Source: JAJPJE01 sp963848375
GTDB taxonomy: Bacteria > Acidobacteriota > Terriglobia > Terriglobales > Acidobacteriaceae
Length of the DNA stretch: 64,000 nt
NCBI GenBank assembly: GCA_963848375.1
Contig: CAWKDK010000011.1
Location: forward strand, 1 to 64,000
Reading direction: 5' to 3'
Shown here: positions 35,383 to 46,684 of the stretch, piece after piece
How positions within the stretch are numbered: the stretch's first letter is position 1
How the letters are laid out: every line of letters begins with the position of its first letter
The notes under the pieces: model-generated
The model's database searches: none
What the model was told of the DNA's origin: nothing
What the model saw: only the letters and a program-made list of their open reading frames with translations
Translations under genes and position numbers: made by a program

Positions 35383-38353
35383 CTAGAAAGCCTGTCCAAG
35401 TGTCACGAATATCTGAGTTGATTTGATTCCGGGAATCGGATTCAAGTTGTGGCCAACATCGAAGCGGATTGGCCCGACAGGGGTCGCGTAGCGTAATCCA
35501 AAGCCGATAGTATTCGAGTAGTTTGCGGCGAAGTCGTTGAACGCAGCAGCAGGGAAGACGTTACCGCCATCGTAGAAACCGACGACGCCAAAGCCCTTCC
35601 TGATCCGTGAAACAGGAATGCGAAATTCAGAGTTGAAAATGAAGAGCCCATTTCCCCCGGTGGGCACCTGGATGTTAGAGCAGGTGCTTGGAACACTGGG
35701 ATCGCCGCAAGCCAGAACCACGCGTTGCGGGCCCGCGCCGTTAAGGGGATACCCGCGGAGCGTGCTGCCGCCGCCGGTAAAGAATTCCTCGCTCAACGGC
35801 ACTACGCTTCCTGCGAAGGCTTGCTCCACTCCGATGCGAATGTTGTTTGCCCAGATGATATTGTCATACCCAATATTTTTGTAATACGCAGTCTGCCCAA
35901 GCATTCGCCAGAAGTTCACAGTAGCTCCGATCGCCGTAGCGGTGACACCGGCCTCATAGCTTTGGTAAATGCCCTTGTGCGCATCGAGAGGGTTGTCGCG
36001 CGTATCGCGGATGTAGGAGGCGGAAAGGGTTGAGAGGCGAACGTTTTCCTGGCCAGGTGGAACGAGCTCTGGGATCAGTAGTTGCGTGATATCGGTTCTT
36101 TGCAACTGGTAACGCAGGAACACGGTCTTGGTGCGCTTGGCGTCGAGCGGTTTGCGAAACTCAAGCGCGTATCGAAGAATGAGGTCCGTGAACACCGGGT
36201 TTTCGCTATCGTGCTCGAACAGTACGTTAGTATTGACGGACCAACTGCTCCCGCGGAAAGAAGGAATGATGTAGTTCGAGTAAGCACGTTGATCGAGCCG
36301 GCCAGCGAAGCCGCCGACGGTCATGCTTTCCGCCGTTCCGCGCAGATTCTTGCGCGTGTAATCAATCAAACCACGCGGTCCCCAGAACGTTCTTTCACTG
36401 GTCACGAACGAGGATGGCACTCCAACCGGAGGTACTCCGGGGACGGCTACGGTGCCGCCGGGAACACTTCCACCGCGATTGATCACTTCGAATCCGAATC
36501 CGTAATTGATCGTGTTGCGCTTGGCTTCGTGCAATTTGATCAGCACATCTTCACTGTCCTGATCGATGACCGTGCGCTTCGGGTCGACTTCTGCCCAGTC
36601 GAAAATGCCAAGGCCGAAGAGACGGCTCTCGGCTGAGAGTAACTGATCTTCGCTGATGGGGTACCCGGGCCGCATTTTCACGGTGGTGTCGACGATGTGT
36701 TGCTTAGTCTGTTGGCGTCCAAGCGTGAGAACTTTTGCGGTTTTGACCTGTTGTCCCTCATGGATCTGATAAATGACATCGTAATCGCGCGATCTCCTTG
36801 ACTTGGGCGTAGCACTCGCAGTGAAAGTGGCGGTCAAATAGCCTCGTGAGAGGTACTGCGAGATAACCTGGTTGCGATCCTGATTCACCAGAAACGGCGA
36901 GTAGGGTTTGCCGGGTCCGATGTGCAGCCCGTTTGGCGCGAGTTGTGACACCGGCAGGGTGTTTCCTTCGATCGCAAACGATTGCACGTTATCGCGCGGG
37001 CCCTTCGGTGATTTCGAACGTCACCGCGACATCACCGTTGGGACGCTTCACGTCCGATGTGACTGCCACCTGGCTGAAGCCGGCGTTCCGGTAAACACCG
37101 CGGATGTTGTTCACGCTGGTTTGCACCAGGTCATCGCTAAAGCTTCCGCGAGAGAACCAGAAGCGCTTTTTCTTTACGGCAACATTTGGCATCAGGGCGT
37201 CGATGCTAATCGCGTGATTGCCGCGTAGTCCCACGCTCACAACTCTGTGGCGCTGCCCGCTTTTGACGTCGTACAGGACGTCAATTACAGAGGGCTGGCG
37301 GTCTACCTTCAAGTCCACTTTTGCGTCGAAATTGCCCCTGGATTGGAAGTGAGAGAGCAGATTCTGTCTGCCTTCCTCCGCCATTTCGTCGGTGAACAGG
37401 TTCTCCTGATATATCGGAATCAGCCGGCGCCGCGCCCTTCCCGAAAGACGTGCGCCAACTACTTTCACATTGATCTTGGGTCCCTTCGTCACATTAAAAG
37501 TCACGTCGGCGCGATTGCCTTCTGCGGTGTAATTCGACGAATCCAGTTTGACCTGTGCAGACAGGTATCCCCGACCAGCCAGTTGTCTTTGGAAATACTG
37601 TTCGGCAGACTGCAGCCGGCCATAGGAATAGGGTTTACCTTCACGAATTGCCACTCGCCTAATTCGTGCCATGCGAGTTTGCACGGATTTCTCGAGACGA
37701 GCGGCTTCCTCCGGTGTGGTTCCCGTAATAGTCAAGTTGCCAAAGTTGGCGCGCCGATTCAGGTCGGTAGGAAAGATGACATTGACCACGTGGTGTTCGC
37801 GGTCGAGATCGAGCGATGTCGTCACCTGTGACTGAAAAAATCCGCCTCTTCGAAAATGTTGCGCCAAAGCCGATTGCGCATTCGCGACCGCGACTGGAGA
37901 ATACGGCCCTTGCATCGGGTAATTGGAAATCTGCAACAGACGCGAATAGGAATACACATGCAGCGCTCCGGGAAACTGGTACATGCCGATGTAATAGGCG
38001 GGCTGCAACACAAAGCTGACGCGAATTCCATTGGCTTCGGGCGTCACATCCAACCGAACATCTTTCACCAGCTCCGAACTCTTAAGGGCGGCGATACTCG
38101 CGTTAATGTCGTCGAGCGAAAAGGGCTGCCCCTGTTTTTGCTTGATCAACGATTGCAGCCGTTTTGCCTCTTCCTTGCTTAGATCAGGGCGGCCCGCGAG
38201 TTCAATGGTAGAAACTTGCTGTCCTTCGTACGACGGCAGCAGGTTCGAAGGAGTGGGGATTTCCTGTGCCCAACACGAACCGGCATAGAGCAGCACCGCC
38301 AGCAGCCATCGCAGGCGCTCGCCACGCCTGCCGGGCGCAAGTCCTTTTGCCAT
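35383..38353 (-). CDS. tamA: TamA/BamA-family outer-membrane protein, one frameshift
   Basis: Two consecutive open frames form one protein of about 990 residues. The first (start ATG 38353, signal RLRWLLAVLLYAGSCWAQ) carries POTRA domains (QQVSTIELAGRPDLSKEEAK, NLTITGTTPEEAARLEKSVQ). It stops at 36989, in ITEGPAR. The second begins at 36987 with QSFAIEGNTLPVSQLAPNG, a further POTRA, and the 16-strand barrel ending SNTIGFGLRYATPVGPIRFD and FVTLGQAF. One base removed from the CCC run near 36997 joins them as ITEGPRDNVQSFAIEGN. Because the protein is important for outer-membrane assembly, I suspect a sequencing error. Its partner tamB follows. Confidence 0.85.
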
Positions 38354-38531
38354 CGAATGAAGAGACAATCGCTTCGTCAGATCCCGGAGTTGCAAGGAGT
38401 GGCCGAATTGCCCAAGGCGGATCGAGGTCACGGATCCCACAGGCCGCAGCTATCCTCAAGTATTTGGATGAGTTCTGGGCGGGAATGTTGTCCGGACTCT
38501 CACATCACCAATCACAGCAAAGAAGCAGAAA

Positions 38532-39614
38532 CTATTCGCTTAAGGCGGCCGCACGGCCAGATTCGGAATCAGCGCCGTGCGTTTCCTCGAACAAAATCTT
38601 CAGCAAGACGCTGATAACGGAAAGTAAAACTGGTCCCAGGAAGATACCGAGCAGACCAAAGGCTTGGGCGCCTCCGATCAAAGCGAACAGCAAAAGCAGA
38701 GGATGTACCTGCACTCGGCCCTTAATTACCAGCGGCCGAATGACGTTGTCGACGGAACTGATGACCAGCGTTCCCCAGATAAGAACGAAGATGCCCTTCC
38801 CCAGGTGACCTGTGATCATCAGGTAGACGCCCGCCGGCGCCCATACCAACCCGGCGCCCACAATTGGGATGAGCGAACAAACACTGGCGAGCAAGCCGAG
38901 TAATGTTGAGGACGAAATAGAACAGATCCTGAGCGCAATCGCCGTCAAAATACCTTGAGCCGCTCCCACCGCTGCCATGCCGTAAACGTTCGCGACAATC
39001 GCGTCACTGATGCCGTGAAGAAAGCGATCTGCCTGCTCAGACGAGAGTGGCATCATGTCGGAAATCCGCTTTACGACTCGTTTGCCATCGCGGAAGAGAA
39101 AAAAAACAGTAATCAACGCGATAGCGGAATCGGTGATCAGGCCAACAAAGTTTCCCAGCAGCGCTGCGCCCGTACCGAGCAGCGCAACCCCGAGCTGGTT
39201 CAGATGAGCAGCGACTTGTTCGCGCAGTCGAATCGAAGACAGATCTACGTAGTGCCCCATGAAGCTCAATGGCTTCTCCGCCAGCTTCATTACAGAAGGA
39301 ACAACGCCGCCTTGTTCCGCGCTCTTTTGGCTGAGATACCGCCCGATCTCAAGTGCCTGTGTGCTCGCTTTCGTCAGAATCAGGGCGAAGGGAATCGCGA
39401 AGAGCAAGATAAGAACAACGATGGTCAAGAGCGAGGCGAGCGCCGGCCTTTTTACCTCCTGCAGGATTCGCTCGTAGATAGGATCGAAAACGACCGCGAT
39501 GATGATGGCGAACGCCACCGGTTCGATGAATGGCCGCTCGATGAAGAATATGAGAGCAAAAGCGCCTGCCAGCAGCAGTGTCAGAAAAACGAGAGTCGCC
39601 TTCTTCCCGTTCAC
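38532..39614 (-). CDS. AI-2E/PerM-family transporter
   Basis: The 360-residue inner-membrane protein has about eight helices. The GTG 39614 follows GGGGAGG (spacing 8) and is preferred to the TTG at 39653. It has the family pattern of two N-terminal helix pairs, a central amphipathic region (ALEIGRYLSQKSAEQGGVVP), and the conserved C-terminal block VYGMAAVGAAQGILTAIA, PIVGAGLVWAPAGVYLMITG and GGAQAFGLLGIFLGPVLLSV. Members export small molecules, including autoinducer-2, or exchange Na+/H+; the substrate cannot be told from sequence. It lies 178 bases beyond tamA on the same strand. Confidence 0.88.
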   Translation of the reverse strand: MNGKKATLVFLTLLLAGAFALIFFIERPFIEPVAFAIIIAVVFDPIYERILQEVKRPALASLLTIVVLILLFAIPFALILTKASTQALEIGRYLSQKSAEQGGVVPSVMKLAEKPLSFMGHYVDLSSIRLREQVAAHLNQLGVALLGTGAALLGNFVGLITDSAIALITVFFLFRDGKRVVKRISDMMPLSSEQADRFLHGISDAIVANVYGMAAVGAAQGILTAIALRICSISSSTLLGLLASVCSLIPIVGAGLVWAPAGVYLMITGHLGKGIFVLIWGTLVISSVDNVIRPLVIKGRVQVHPLLLLFALIGGAQAFGLLGIFLGPVLLSVISVLLKILFEETHGADSESGRAAALSE

Positions 39615-39724
39615 GAGCGAGCCTCCCCGATTGATCCCTATGCAAAGAAACACAAGTATATTTGCGTGCCCGGCGTCTTAGCGCGGAAAAATGCGGCGGC
39701 TCTGCCACTGATACTCATCGAATC

Positions 39725-40477
39725 ATGGATACCAAAGGTCTCCTGATGATTGAAGCTGAATCTCCGGCTTTGCATAGCTCTGCTACGCTGAATACGGGTA
39801 TGCCCGTCTTATCATTTCTGGACGTAAGCAAAGACTATCTCGCCGATGGACAACCGATCCGCGCGCTCTCGCGAGTGTCGCTGCAGGTTGAGCAGGGCGA
39901 ATTCGTGGCGCTGGTGGGACGGAGCGGCTGCGGCAAGTCGACACTGCTGAACCTGGCTGGAGCGATGGATTTTCCTACCTCCGGCCAGGTGTTGCTGGAT
40001 GGACTATCCACTTCTTCGCTGGATGACGCCGGTCTCACGCGCCTGCGCCGCGAGAAAGTTGGATTCATCTTTCAGTCGTTTCAACTGCTGCCCACGCTGA
40101 GCGTGATCGAGAACATTGAACTCCCGTTGCTTCTGGCGGGCCGCGGCAACGCGCGTTCGGCGGCGCGGGAGCGGCTGCAATGGGTGGACCTCGCTGGGTA
40201 CGAAGATCGCATGCCGCATCAGCTTTCTGGAGGACAGATGCAGCGCGTGGCCATCGCGCGCGCCCTGGTGCATTCGCCGCGGGTACTGCTGGCAGATGAG
40301 CCGACCGGGAATCTCGACACGAAAACCGGGGACGTGATTCTGCAATTGCTGCGCCGGATCGCCACTGAGCAGAAGACGACCATGTTGATGGCGACGCACA
40401 GTATCGAAGCGGCCTCGTTGGCCGATACCGTAGTTCGGTTGCGCGACGGACACATCGAGGAGGTCGCGCGCCGCTAA
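39725..40477 (+). CDS. ABC exporter ATPase (LolD/MacB class)
   Basis: This ATPase of about 250 residues starts at ATG 39725 (or 39746). It has Walker A GRSGCGKSTLLN, Q-loop FIFQSFQLLPTLSVIENIEL, signature LSGGQMQRVAIARAL, Walker B VLLADEPTGNLD and switch histidine MATHSIEA. The next gene begins one base after its stop, so ATPase and permease are coupled. With the downstream lipocalin-like protein it forms an AttEFGH-type set known in Agrobacterium and other Proteobacteria. Confidence 0.92.
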   Translation: MDTKGLLMIEAESPALHSSATLNTGMPVLSFLDVSKDYLADGQPIRALSRVSLQVEQGEFVALVGRSGCGKSTLLNLAGAMDFPTSGQVLLDGLSTSSLDDAGLTRLRREKVGFIFQSFQLLPTLSVIENIELPLLLAGRGNARSAARERLQWVDLAGYEDRMPHQLSGGQMQRVAIARALVHSPRVLLADEPTGNLDTKTGDVILQLLRRIATEQKTTMLMATHSIEAASLADTVVRLRDGHIEEVARR

Positions 40478-40478
40478 G

Positions 40479-43010
40479 ATGCGCCTGCTCCTCTTCTATC
40501 GCCTGATGGTGCGGCCGCTGCTTCGCGAGCCAGTGCGTACGGCTCTTACGATATTCGCCGTCGCTCTAGGCGTGGCTGTGGTCATCGCCATTGAACTGGC
40601 GGGCGACGCTGCTGCCGGCTCGTTTCGCTCATCCGTCGAAACCCTTGCAGGTGATTCCGAAATTGAAGTGACCGCGACCGGCGGCGTTCCCGACGACATC
40701 GTCGGCAAACTCGCGACTCTCCCATACGCCATGCGGGTGCGTCCTCGCATAGAGGATTATGCGGTACTGCCGGACTCAGGGCGAATCCGTGCCGCTGGTT
40801 GGGCTCGACCTGATTGCCGAGGCCAGTGACCGAGAGAATGGTGATCAGAAGCTGCCGGATCTCGCCGACGAATCGGAAACGGGCACCGATGTAAGCGATA
40901 GCGTCTGGGTGGGGCATCGGATCGCTGCGAATCCCGGCGGAACGATTCGTCTTCAGATCAACGATCACACGCGCGAATACACGGTGCGCGGAGTGTTGCC
41001 CAGTTCGGCCGGCGAGAACGTCGTGATCATGGACATTGCCGAAGCCCAGCAGGAGTTGGGACGAACGGGCCGCGTCGACCGCGTGCTGATTCGCGTGCCT
41101 GATCAGCCTTCACTCGAAACCTGGCAACAGCGAGTGCGACAGGCCTTGCCGGAAGGCATGCAGGTCCGCCCGCAAGGCAGTGGAACCGATGAGAACCGGC
41201 GCATGCTCGCGGCCTTTCGCTGGAATCTCCGCATACTGAGCTATGTCGCGCTCGTCGTCGGCGCATTTCTCATCTACAACACGATCTCGGTTTCGGTGGT
41301 GCGGCGGCGGCCTGAAATCGGCGTGGTTCGCGCGCTGGGGGCAAGTCGCGGGAGTGTGCTTGGCGCATTTCTCGGAGAAGCAATCTTTTTCGGCGTGGCT
41401 GGTGCGCTGCTGGCGTTGCCGCTCGGACGCCTGATGGCAATTGGCGCCGTGAAACTTCTGAGCACAACCGTAAATGCACTTTACGTGAGCAGCCGTCCCG
41501 GATCGATCGCCATTACTTGGTGGCTCGTGGGATTGGCGTTGCTGATCGGAGTCGGAGTAGCAGTGCTCTCCGCGCTCTCGCCGGCACGCGAAGCAGCGCA
41601 GGTGTCGCCGGTCGAAGCCATGGCGCGTGGACAACGTGAATACACAGCACGTGTAAAGAAGTGGCGCGACCTGTGGATTGCCGTCGCTCTGGGATGCGCA
41701 GGCACGCTGGCGGCAAAAGCTCCAGCCATCGCAGGAAAACCTCTCTTCGGGTACCTGTCGGCGATCCTCTTTATTGGCGCTTCGGCGATGGCCATGCCGG
41801 CAGTTGTCGAACTCGATTCTGGCGATCGCGACGCGAGCGCTGCGCCGACTGCTCGGCGTAGAAGCTTGCTGGCCTCGCGCAGCCTGGTGGGATCATTGCG
41901 GCGAACGCGGTACTGGTAGGCGCGCTCTCCACCGCAATCGCCATGATGACATCGGTTGGAATCATGGTCGGCAGTTTTCGTCAGACCGTAGTCGTGTGGA
42001 TGGACAGCCAGTTGCCCGCCGATCTTTATCTGCGCCCGGCAGGGAATCCGGGGATCGACAAGCATCCCACTATCTCGATCGACCTCACGAATCGCATCGA
42101 GAAGCTGCCGGGTGTGGACGCGGTCGACCGGTTTCGTTCCTACGACATCAGCTATCAGGGAATGCCCGCCACGCTCGCTTCCGCTGAAACGCAAACATCC
42201 CGCTATTACCGTACATCGGGATTTGTGTCGGGGCGGCCAGCCATCAATGTCGTGCGCGAATTGCAGCAGGATCACACTGCCATCGTGAGTGAGCCGTTCG
42301 CGAACAAGCATCATGTCAAAACCGGAGACACGCTGACTCTGCCTCTCGGCGAGCGCGACGTTTCATTTCGCGTGATCGACATTTTCTATGATTATGCCAG
42401 CGAGAGCGGCTTTGTGATACTGGATCGTTCCACGATGCTCCGCTATCTCCCCGATCCCGCGCCCACGAACTTAGCCGTATATCTTAAGTCCGGCGCCGAT
42501 CTCGAAACAGTGCGGCACGAGATCGAGGAGGTCTCCGCACATCACGACGTCCTGATCTTCTCCAATCGCGATATTCGCAAGGAGGCGGTGCGCATCTTCG
42601 ATCAAACCTTCGCGATCACCTACGCTCTGGAGGCAGTGGCGATCATGGTCGCCGTGATGGGAATCGCCGGAGCCCTGTTGGCGCTCGTCATCGACCGCCG
42701 TCGCGAACTGGGGCTTCTGCGCTTCCTTGGGGCCTCTACCGGTCAGATAAGAAAGATGATCCTGGTAGAAGCGGGCGTGCTCGGATTATTGTCGAACATT
42801 GCCGGACTGGCGCTGGGATTCGTGCTCTCGCTCGTGTTGATCTACGTCGTCAACAAACAATCCTTCGGATGGACCATCCAGTTCCACTGGCCAGTTGCGG
42901 TTCTCGCCGGAGCCCTAAGCGTCGTCTATCTGGCAACCGTGCTGGCGGGTTTGTATCCGGCGCGCATCGCCACGCGCCTCAACCCGATCGAGGTAGTGCA
43001 TGAAGAATAG
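40479..43010 (+). CDS. Large double-FtsX ABC permease, several frameshifts
   Basis: A single permease of about 840 residues is spread over at least three frames. The start ATG 40479 gives an N-terminal helix (TIFAVALGVAVVIAIELAGD) and the first extracellular domain. Near 40785 one extra base must be removed to continue as ESVPLVGLDLIAEA and the first FtsX block (NTISVSVVRRRPEIGVVRAL). Between about 41815 and 41920 the sense hops frames two or three times (ILAIATRALRRLLGVEA, LLASRSLVGSLRRT, then AVLVGALSTAIAMMTSVG). The rest is open to 43010 with the second FtsX block (DRRRELGLLRFLGASTGQIR). The family normally has 8 to 10 helices with two FtsX domains. It is likely intact in the organism if the indels are errors. 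Confidence 0.75.
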
Positions 43011-44091
43011 CGTGCGCTGCGTCTTCATCTGGCTGGTGCTTGCCGTGTGCGCCGCAGCGCAATACAAGCAGGCGCTTCCTGGCTACACCTATCAGTTTCC
43101 GCGCGATCACTTCAACCATCCGGACTATCGCACCGAGTGGTGGTACTACACGGGTAATCTGAAATCTGCCGACGGCCACCGCTTCGGATTCGAGCTCACA
43201 TTCTTTCGCCAGGGCGCAAGTCGCGAGCCGCTGCGCAACGTTGACTGGGGTATGCAGGACTTGTATCTCGCGCACTTCGCAGTCAGTGATCTCGACGCGC
43301 AGAAGTTTCATTACACCGAGCGCGTAAATCGAGCAGGCCCCGGAATTGCCGGGATCAGCCAGCAGCCGGGACGAGTCTGGAATGGCAACTGGCAAGCGCA
43401 ATGGGTGAATGACGTACAGCAACTGCAGGCAATCGCCGACGACTTCAGCATCCGACTGACGCTCCAGTCATACAAGCCGCCGGTCATCCACGGACTGCAA
43501 GGCGTGAGCCAGAAGGGCGCCGGAGCAGGGCACGCTTCGCACTACATTTCGCTCACGCGATTGATCACAACCGGCATCGTCGAAATTGGAGGCAAGTCCT
43601 ACACCGTGCAGGGCACTTCGTGGATGGACCACGAGTTCTCCACCGACTCGCTCGCGCCAGATGAAGTTGGCTGGGACTGGCTCAGCATTCAGCTCAACGA
43701 CAATACCGAACTCATGCTCTACCGCTTGCGGCACAAGGACGGCACCGCCGACCCTTACAGCTCCGGAACATACGTCGACGCCGAGGGACGCACCACATTT
43801 CTTGCTGCGCGCGATTTCACAATGCAGGCGCTCGACGAAGTCTGGACGAGCCCGAAGTCAGGAGCGCGCTATTCCACAGCGTGGCGCGTCACGATTCCTG
43901 CATTAGCTTTGGATCTCCAGATTCGAACTCCTATGCAAGCGCAGGAACTGGCCGGCAAAACACGACTGAGCCCGAGCTACTGGGAAGGAGCGATCGATAT
44001 CTCTGGTAAACGTGCCTCTTCGCTGATCTCCGGCGCTGGCTATCTCGAGATGACCGGATACGATCGGCCGCTCGATTTCTCAGCGAAGTAG
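43000..44091 (+). CDS. attH: Exported AttH/CrtC-type lipocalin-like protein
   Basis: The 363-residue protein has a signal peptide (FIWLVLAVCAAAQ) and the AttH/hydroxyneurosporene-synthase fold. Blocks seen are FPRDHFNHPDYRTEWWYYTG, FGFELTFFRQG, GTSWMDHEFSTDSLAPDEVG with WDWLSIQLND, and SPSYWEGAIDISG near the end. In the Agrobacterium att cluster and similar loci, the AttH protein works with an ABC transporter. Here it overlaps the permease gene by 11 bases, so it is co-translated with the exporter. The ligand is unknown; a lipid or glycan is likely. Confidence 0.88.
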   Translation: MKNSVRCVFIWLVLAVCAAAQYKQALPGYTYQFPRDHFNHPDYRTEWWYYTGNLKSADGHRFGFELTFFRQGASREPLRNVDWGMQDLYLAHFAVSDLDAQKFHYTERVNRAGPGIAGISQQPGRVWNGNWQAQWVNDVQQLQAIADDFSIRLTLQSYKPPVIHGLQGVSQKGAGAGHASHYISLTRLITTGIVEIGGKSYTVQGTSWMDHEFSTDSLAPDEVGWDWLSIQLNDNTELMLYRLRHKDGTADPYSSGTYVDAEGRTTFLAARDFTMQALDEVWTSPKSGARYSTAWRVTIPALALDLQIRTPMQAQELAGKTRLSPSYWEGAIDISGKRASSLISGAGYLEMTGYDRPLDFSAK

Positions 44092-44369
44092 ATTTCAAAA
44101 CATCAAGCCACGGATCGCACGGATTTTCGCGGATCTTATTTCGAACGATCCGTGTTCCTCCGTCAGATCTTTGGTCCAGGCTGATTCTCGGTTTAGGCCG
44201 CCGCGAAATACTTCTTAACTTGCAAAACCAATCCTTCTCGCGGCATCATGCGGCCGCCCCTGCCACATGGCGAACGCGCCTAATTCCGCAAGCTGACTGT
44301 ATATTGGACGAGAGCAGCCGGACGATTATGGCTGTCTAGAAAATCCGTGTCTGGAAAAATCGGAGCTTG
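44092..44369. other. Intergenic region with short dispersed repeat
   Basis: It contains CCACGGATCGCACGGATTTT (44112-44131) partly mirrored by GATCCGTG near 44148, a word type also seen near 1162-1235 and 14279. No gene is visible. The Gfo/Idh gene promoter presumably lies here. Confidence 0.35.
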
Positions 44370-45455
44370 ATGACTACCCGAACGTTGAACATCGCCATGA
44401 TCGGCCACGGCTTCATGGGCCGCGCGCATTCCAATGCCTTTCACCAGGTCGGACATTTTTTCGATACGCCCTTCACGCTCAAGCGCAAAGTAATCTGCGG
44501 TCGCAATCAGCAAGCGGTTCAGGAGATGGCCGCCCGCTGGGGATGGGACGAAACGGCGAACGACTGGCGCGCGGTAGTCGATCGCAAAGATATTGATGTC
44601 ATCGACATCGGCACGCCCAATGCGCTCCACGCCGAGATCGCCATTGCCGCGGCGAAGGCCGGAAAGATTGTCTGGTGCGAGAAACCTCTAGCCATGAATG
44701 GCGCACAGGCCGCGCAGATGGCGCAGGCCGCGAAAAGCGTCCCCAACCTGGTCTGGTTCAATTATCGCCGTGTGCCCGCGATTGCTCTGGCTAAGCAACT
44801 CATCGACGAAGGGAAAATTGGGCAGGTCTATCACTATCGCGCTGCCTACCTGCAAAGCTGGGGCGCCGATCCGGCGCGCATCGGCGTATGGCGTTTCAAC
44901 AAGGCGGATGCCGGATCAGGCGCGATGGGCGATCTGCTGACGCACATTGTCGATCTCGCACACTTCCTGAATGGTCCGCTCAGCGAACTAAATGCGCTAG
45001 TACATACCTTCGCCCAGGGTCGTGAAGTAGACGATGCTGCGATCTTCACCGGACGTTTCGCCAACGGCGGCATCGGCACATTCGAGGCGACGCGTTTCGC
45101 CATCGGAATGAAAAACCGCAATCGCTTTGAAATCCACGGATCGAAGGGCGCGCTGGCTTTCAATCTGGAGGAACTGAATCATCTTCTCTATTACAATGCC
45201 ACATTGCCGGCCGATCAGCAGGGATGGACTGACCTGATGGTGACCGGACCGGGGCATCCGTATACTGCGAACTTCTGGCCGTCGGGACACATCATCGGGT
45301 ATGAACATACATTTATTGCCACGCTCGCGGATTTCCTGCAGGCACTCGCCAGCGGCTCGGAGTTTCATGCGAACTTCGAGGACGGCGTGAAAGTTCAGCA
45401 AGTTATGGACGCGGTAGAGAAATCGTCGGAGACAAGGAGTTGGGTGAAACTGTGA
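44370..45455 (+). CDS. Gfo/Idh/MocA-family oxidoreductase
   Basis: The 361-residue NAD(P)-dependent enzyme acts on a sugar or cyclitol. Its N-terminal Rossmann fold begins NIAMIGHGFMGRAHSNAF, followed by DVIDIGTPNALHAEIAIAA and the catalytic-lysine motif WCEKPLAMN (about 110). In the C-terminal domain, GDLLTHIVDLAHFLNGP carries the conserved acidic/His positions. It is close to inositol-2-dehydrogenase-like members, but the substrate is open. ATG 44370 is preferred to the TTG just before. The VOC gene overlaps its stop by 4 bases. Confidence 0.9.
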   Translation: MTTRTLNIAMIGHGFMGRAHSNAFHQVGHFFDTPFTLKRKVICGRNQQAVQEMAARWGWDETANDWRAVVDRKDIDVIDIGTPNALHAEIAIAAAKAGKIVWCEKPLAMNGAQAAQMAQAAKSVPNLVWFNYRRVPAIALAKQLIDEGKIGQVYHYRAAYLQSWGADPARIGVWRFNKADAGSGAMGDLLTHIVDLAHFLNGPLSELNALVHTFAQGREVDDAAIFTGRFANGGIGTFEATRFAIGMKNRNRFEIHGSKGALAFNLEELNHLLYYNATLPADQQGWTDLMVTGPGHPYTANFWPSGHIIGYEHTFIATLADFLQALASGSEFHANFEDGVKVQQVMDAVEKSSETRSWVKL

Positions 45456-46363
45456 ATCTTAATCGGAATATTTCCTTAGCACTTTCCTTTTGTTTGATGG
45501 CGACGGTTGTTTTTGCGCGCGATCACCAGGTCCAGCGACCCAAGATCACCGGAGTCGCTGAAATCGATCTCCGCACCGACAATCTCGCCGCGAGCAAACA
45601 CTTCTACGCCGATGAAATGGGCTTTCCAGTCCAGGACACCGGCGCCAACTCGCTGCGTTTCCGCGTGAACGACCAGCAATACATATCCATCATGAAGGCC
45701 GCGAATCCAACCGAGCCGCGTCTCGTGAGCATTGCGTTTATCACCACCGACGCCGAAGCGCTGCGTGCATACCTTGCTGCTAACGACATGCGAGTCCCGA
45801 CAAAGGTCGAGAAGAATGCTGATGGCGATCGATCATTCGAAGTGATCGACCCGGAAGATCATCGCGTGCGTTTCGTCCAGTATGGCAAACAGCACAGCGA
45901 GAAAGCCGCGCAGGACAAGAGCCAGGAAGTGGGCAAGCACATGATCCACGTCGGATTCATCGTGCACGATCAGGCGGCGGAAGATCGGTTTTATAAGGAT
46001 CTGCTCGGATTCAGATCCTATTGGCATGGTGGAATGAAGGACAACAAGACGGACTGGGTCTCCATTCAGGTTCCGGATGGCACGGATTGGTTGGAGTATA
46101 TGCTCAACATCGGCCCCGATGCTTCCCACCGCACGATCGGCGTCATGGATCACATGGCGATCGGCGTTACCAATATCAATGCTGCGTTCGATCGCGTGAA
46201 GGCGAATGGCTGGTCGGGCGATTCGAAGCCGCAACTGGGCCGCGACGGCAAATGGCAGCTGAACCTTTACGATCCCGACGACACCCGCATCGAAGCCATG
46301 GAGTTCAAGCCAAAGCAAGAACCGTGTTGCTCGCCGTACCTGGCGCAGCATCCGGGAGAGTAG
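45452..46363 (+). CDS. Exported two-domain VOC (glyoxalase-fold) protein
   Basis: The protein of about 303 residues starts at GTG 45452 in a 4-base overlap with the preceding stop, behind AAGGAG. It has a signal peptide (LALSFCLMATVVFARDHQ). Two vicinal-oxygen-chelate modules follow: EIDLRTDNLAASKHFYADEM with VRFVQYGKQ (about 35-145), and HMIHVGFIVHDQAAEDRFYK with LNLYDPDDTRIEAMEFKP (about 165-295). Conserved His/Glu metal ligands appear in both halves. Such proteins may be dioxygenases, lyases or binding proteins. Coupling to the Gfo/Idh enzyme suggests a sugar-derivative pathway. Confidence 0.85.
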   Translation: MNLNRNISLALSFCLMATVVFARDHQVQRPKITGVAEIDLRTDNLAASKHFYADEMGFPVQDTGANSLRFRVNDQQYISIMKAANPTEPRLVSIAFITTDAEALRAYLAANDMRVPTKVEKNADGDRSFEVIDPEDHRVRFVQYGKQHSEKAAQDKSQEVGKHMIHVGFIVHDQAAEDRFYKDLLGFRSYWHGGMKDNKTDWVSIQVPDGTDWLEYMLNIGPDASHRTIGVMDHMAIGVTNINAAFDRVKANGWSGDSKPQLGRDGKWQLNLYDPDDTRIEAMEFKPKQEPCCSPYLAQHPGE

Positions 46364-46684
46364 CGATTTTCGCGGTCGGCGGGCTGCACGTCTTGTCGCC
46401 TTCGACCGCGGTTCTTTCTCCCACAAGCTTTCGATTCTGCTGACCGGATTCGGCTCACTCGTTTGTGAGCTACTTCCGTGACCACGCTCTGCACCAAAGT
46501 AACTCGCACACAACCCTCGATCCCGCTACGTTAATGGCGTGTGAAATTCTGTTTAAAAAGCAGTTACCGCGTGACTTCAGCCATTGCGATTTGCTTCCAA
46601 ATGAGGGTAAGGTGAGAGGTGCCGCGGAAATGGTGCAAGTCGCGGCACGAGATATTGGGACCTCTAACCACGGAGCCATTTGAA
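46364..46684. other. Intergenic region
   Basis: These 321 bases between the VOC and Nudix genes hold no recognised gene. A GGGCTGCACGTCTTGTCGCC stretch and a GTGAGCTACTTCCGTGACC stretch could fold, but neither looks like a clear terminator. The Nudix promoter is probably in the last 100 bases. Confidence 0.35.
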
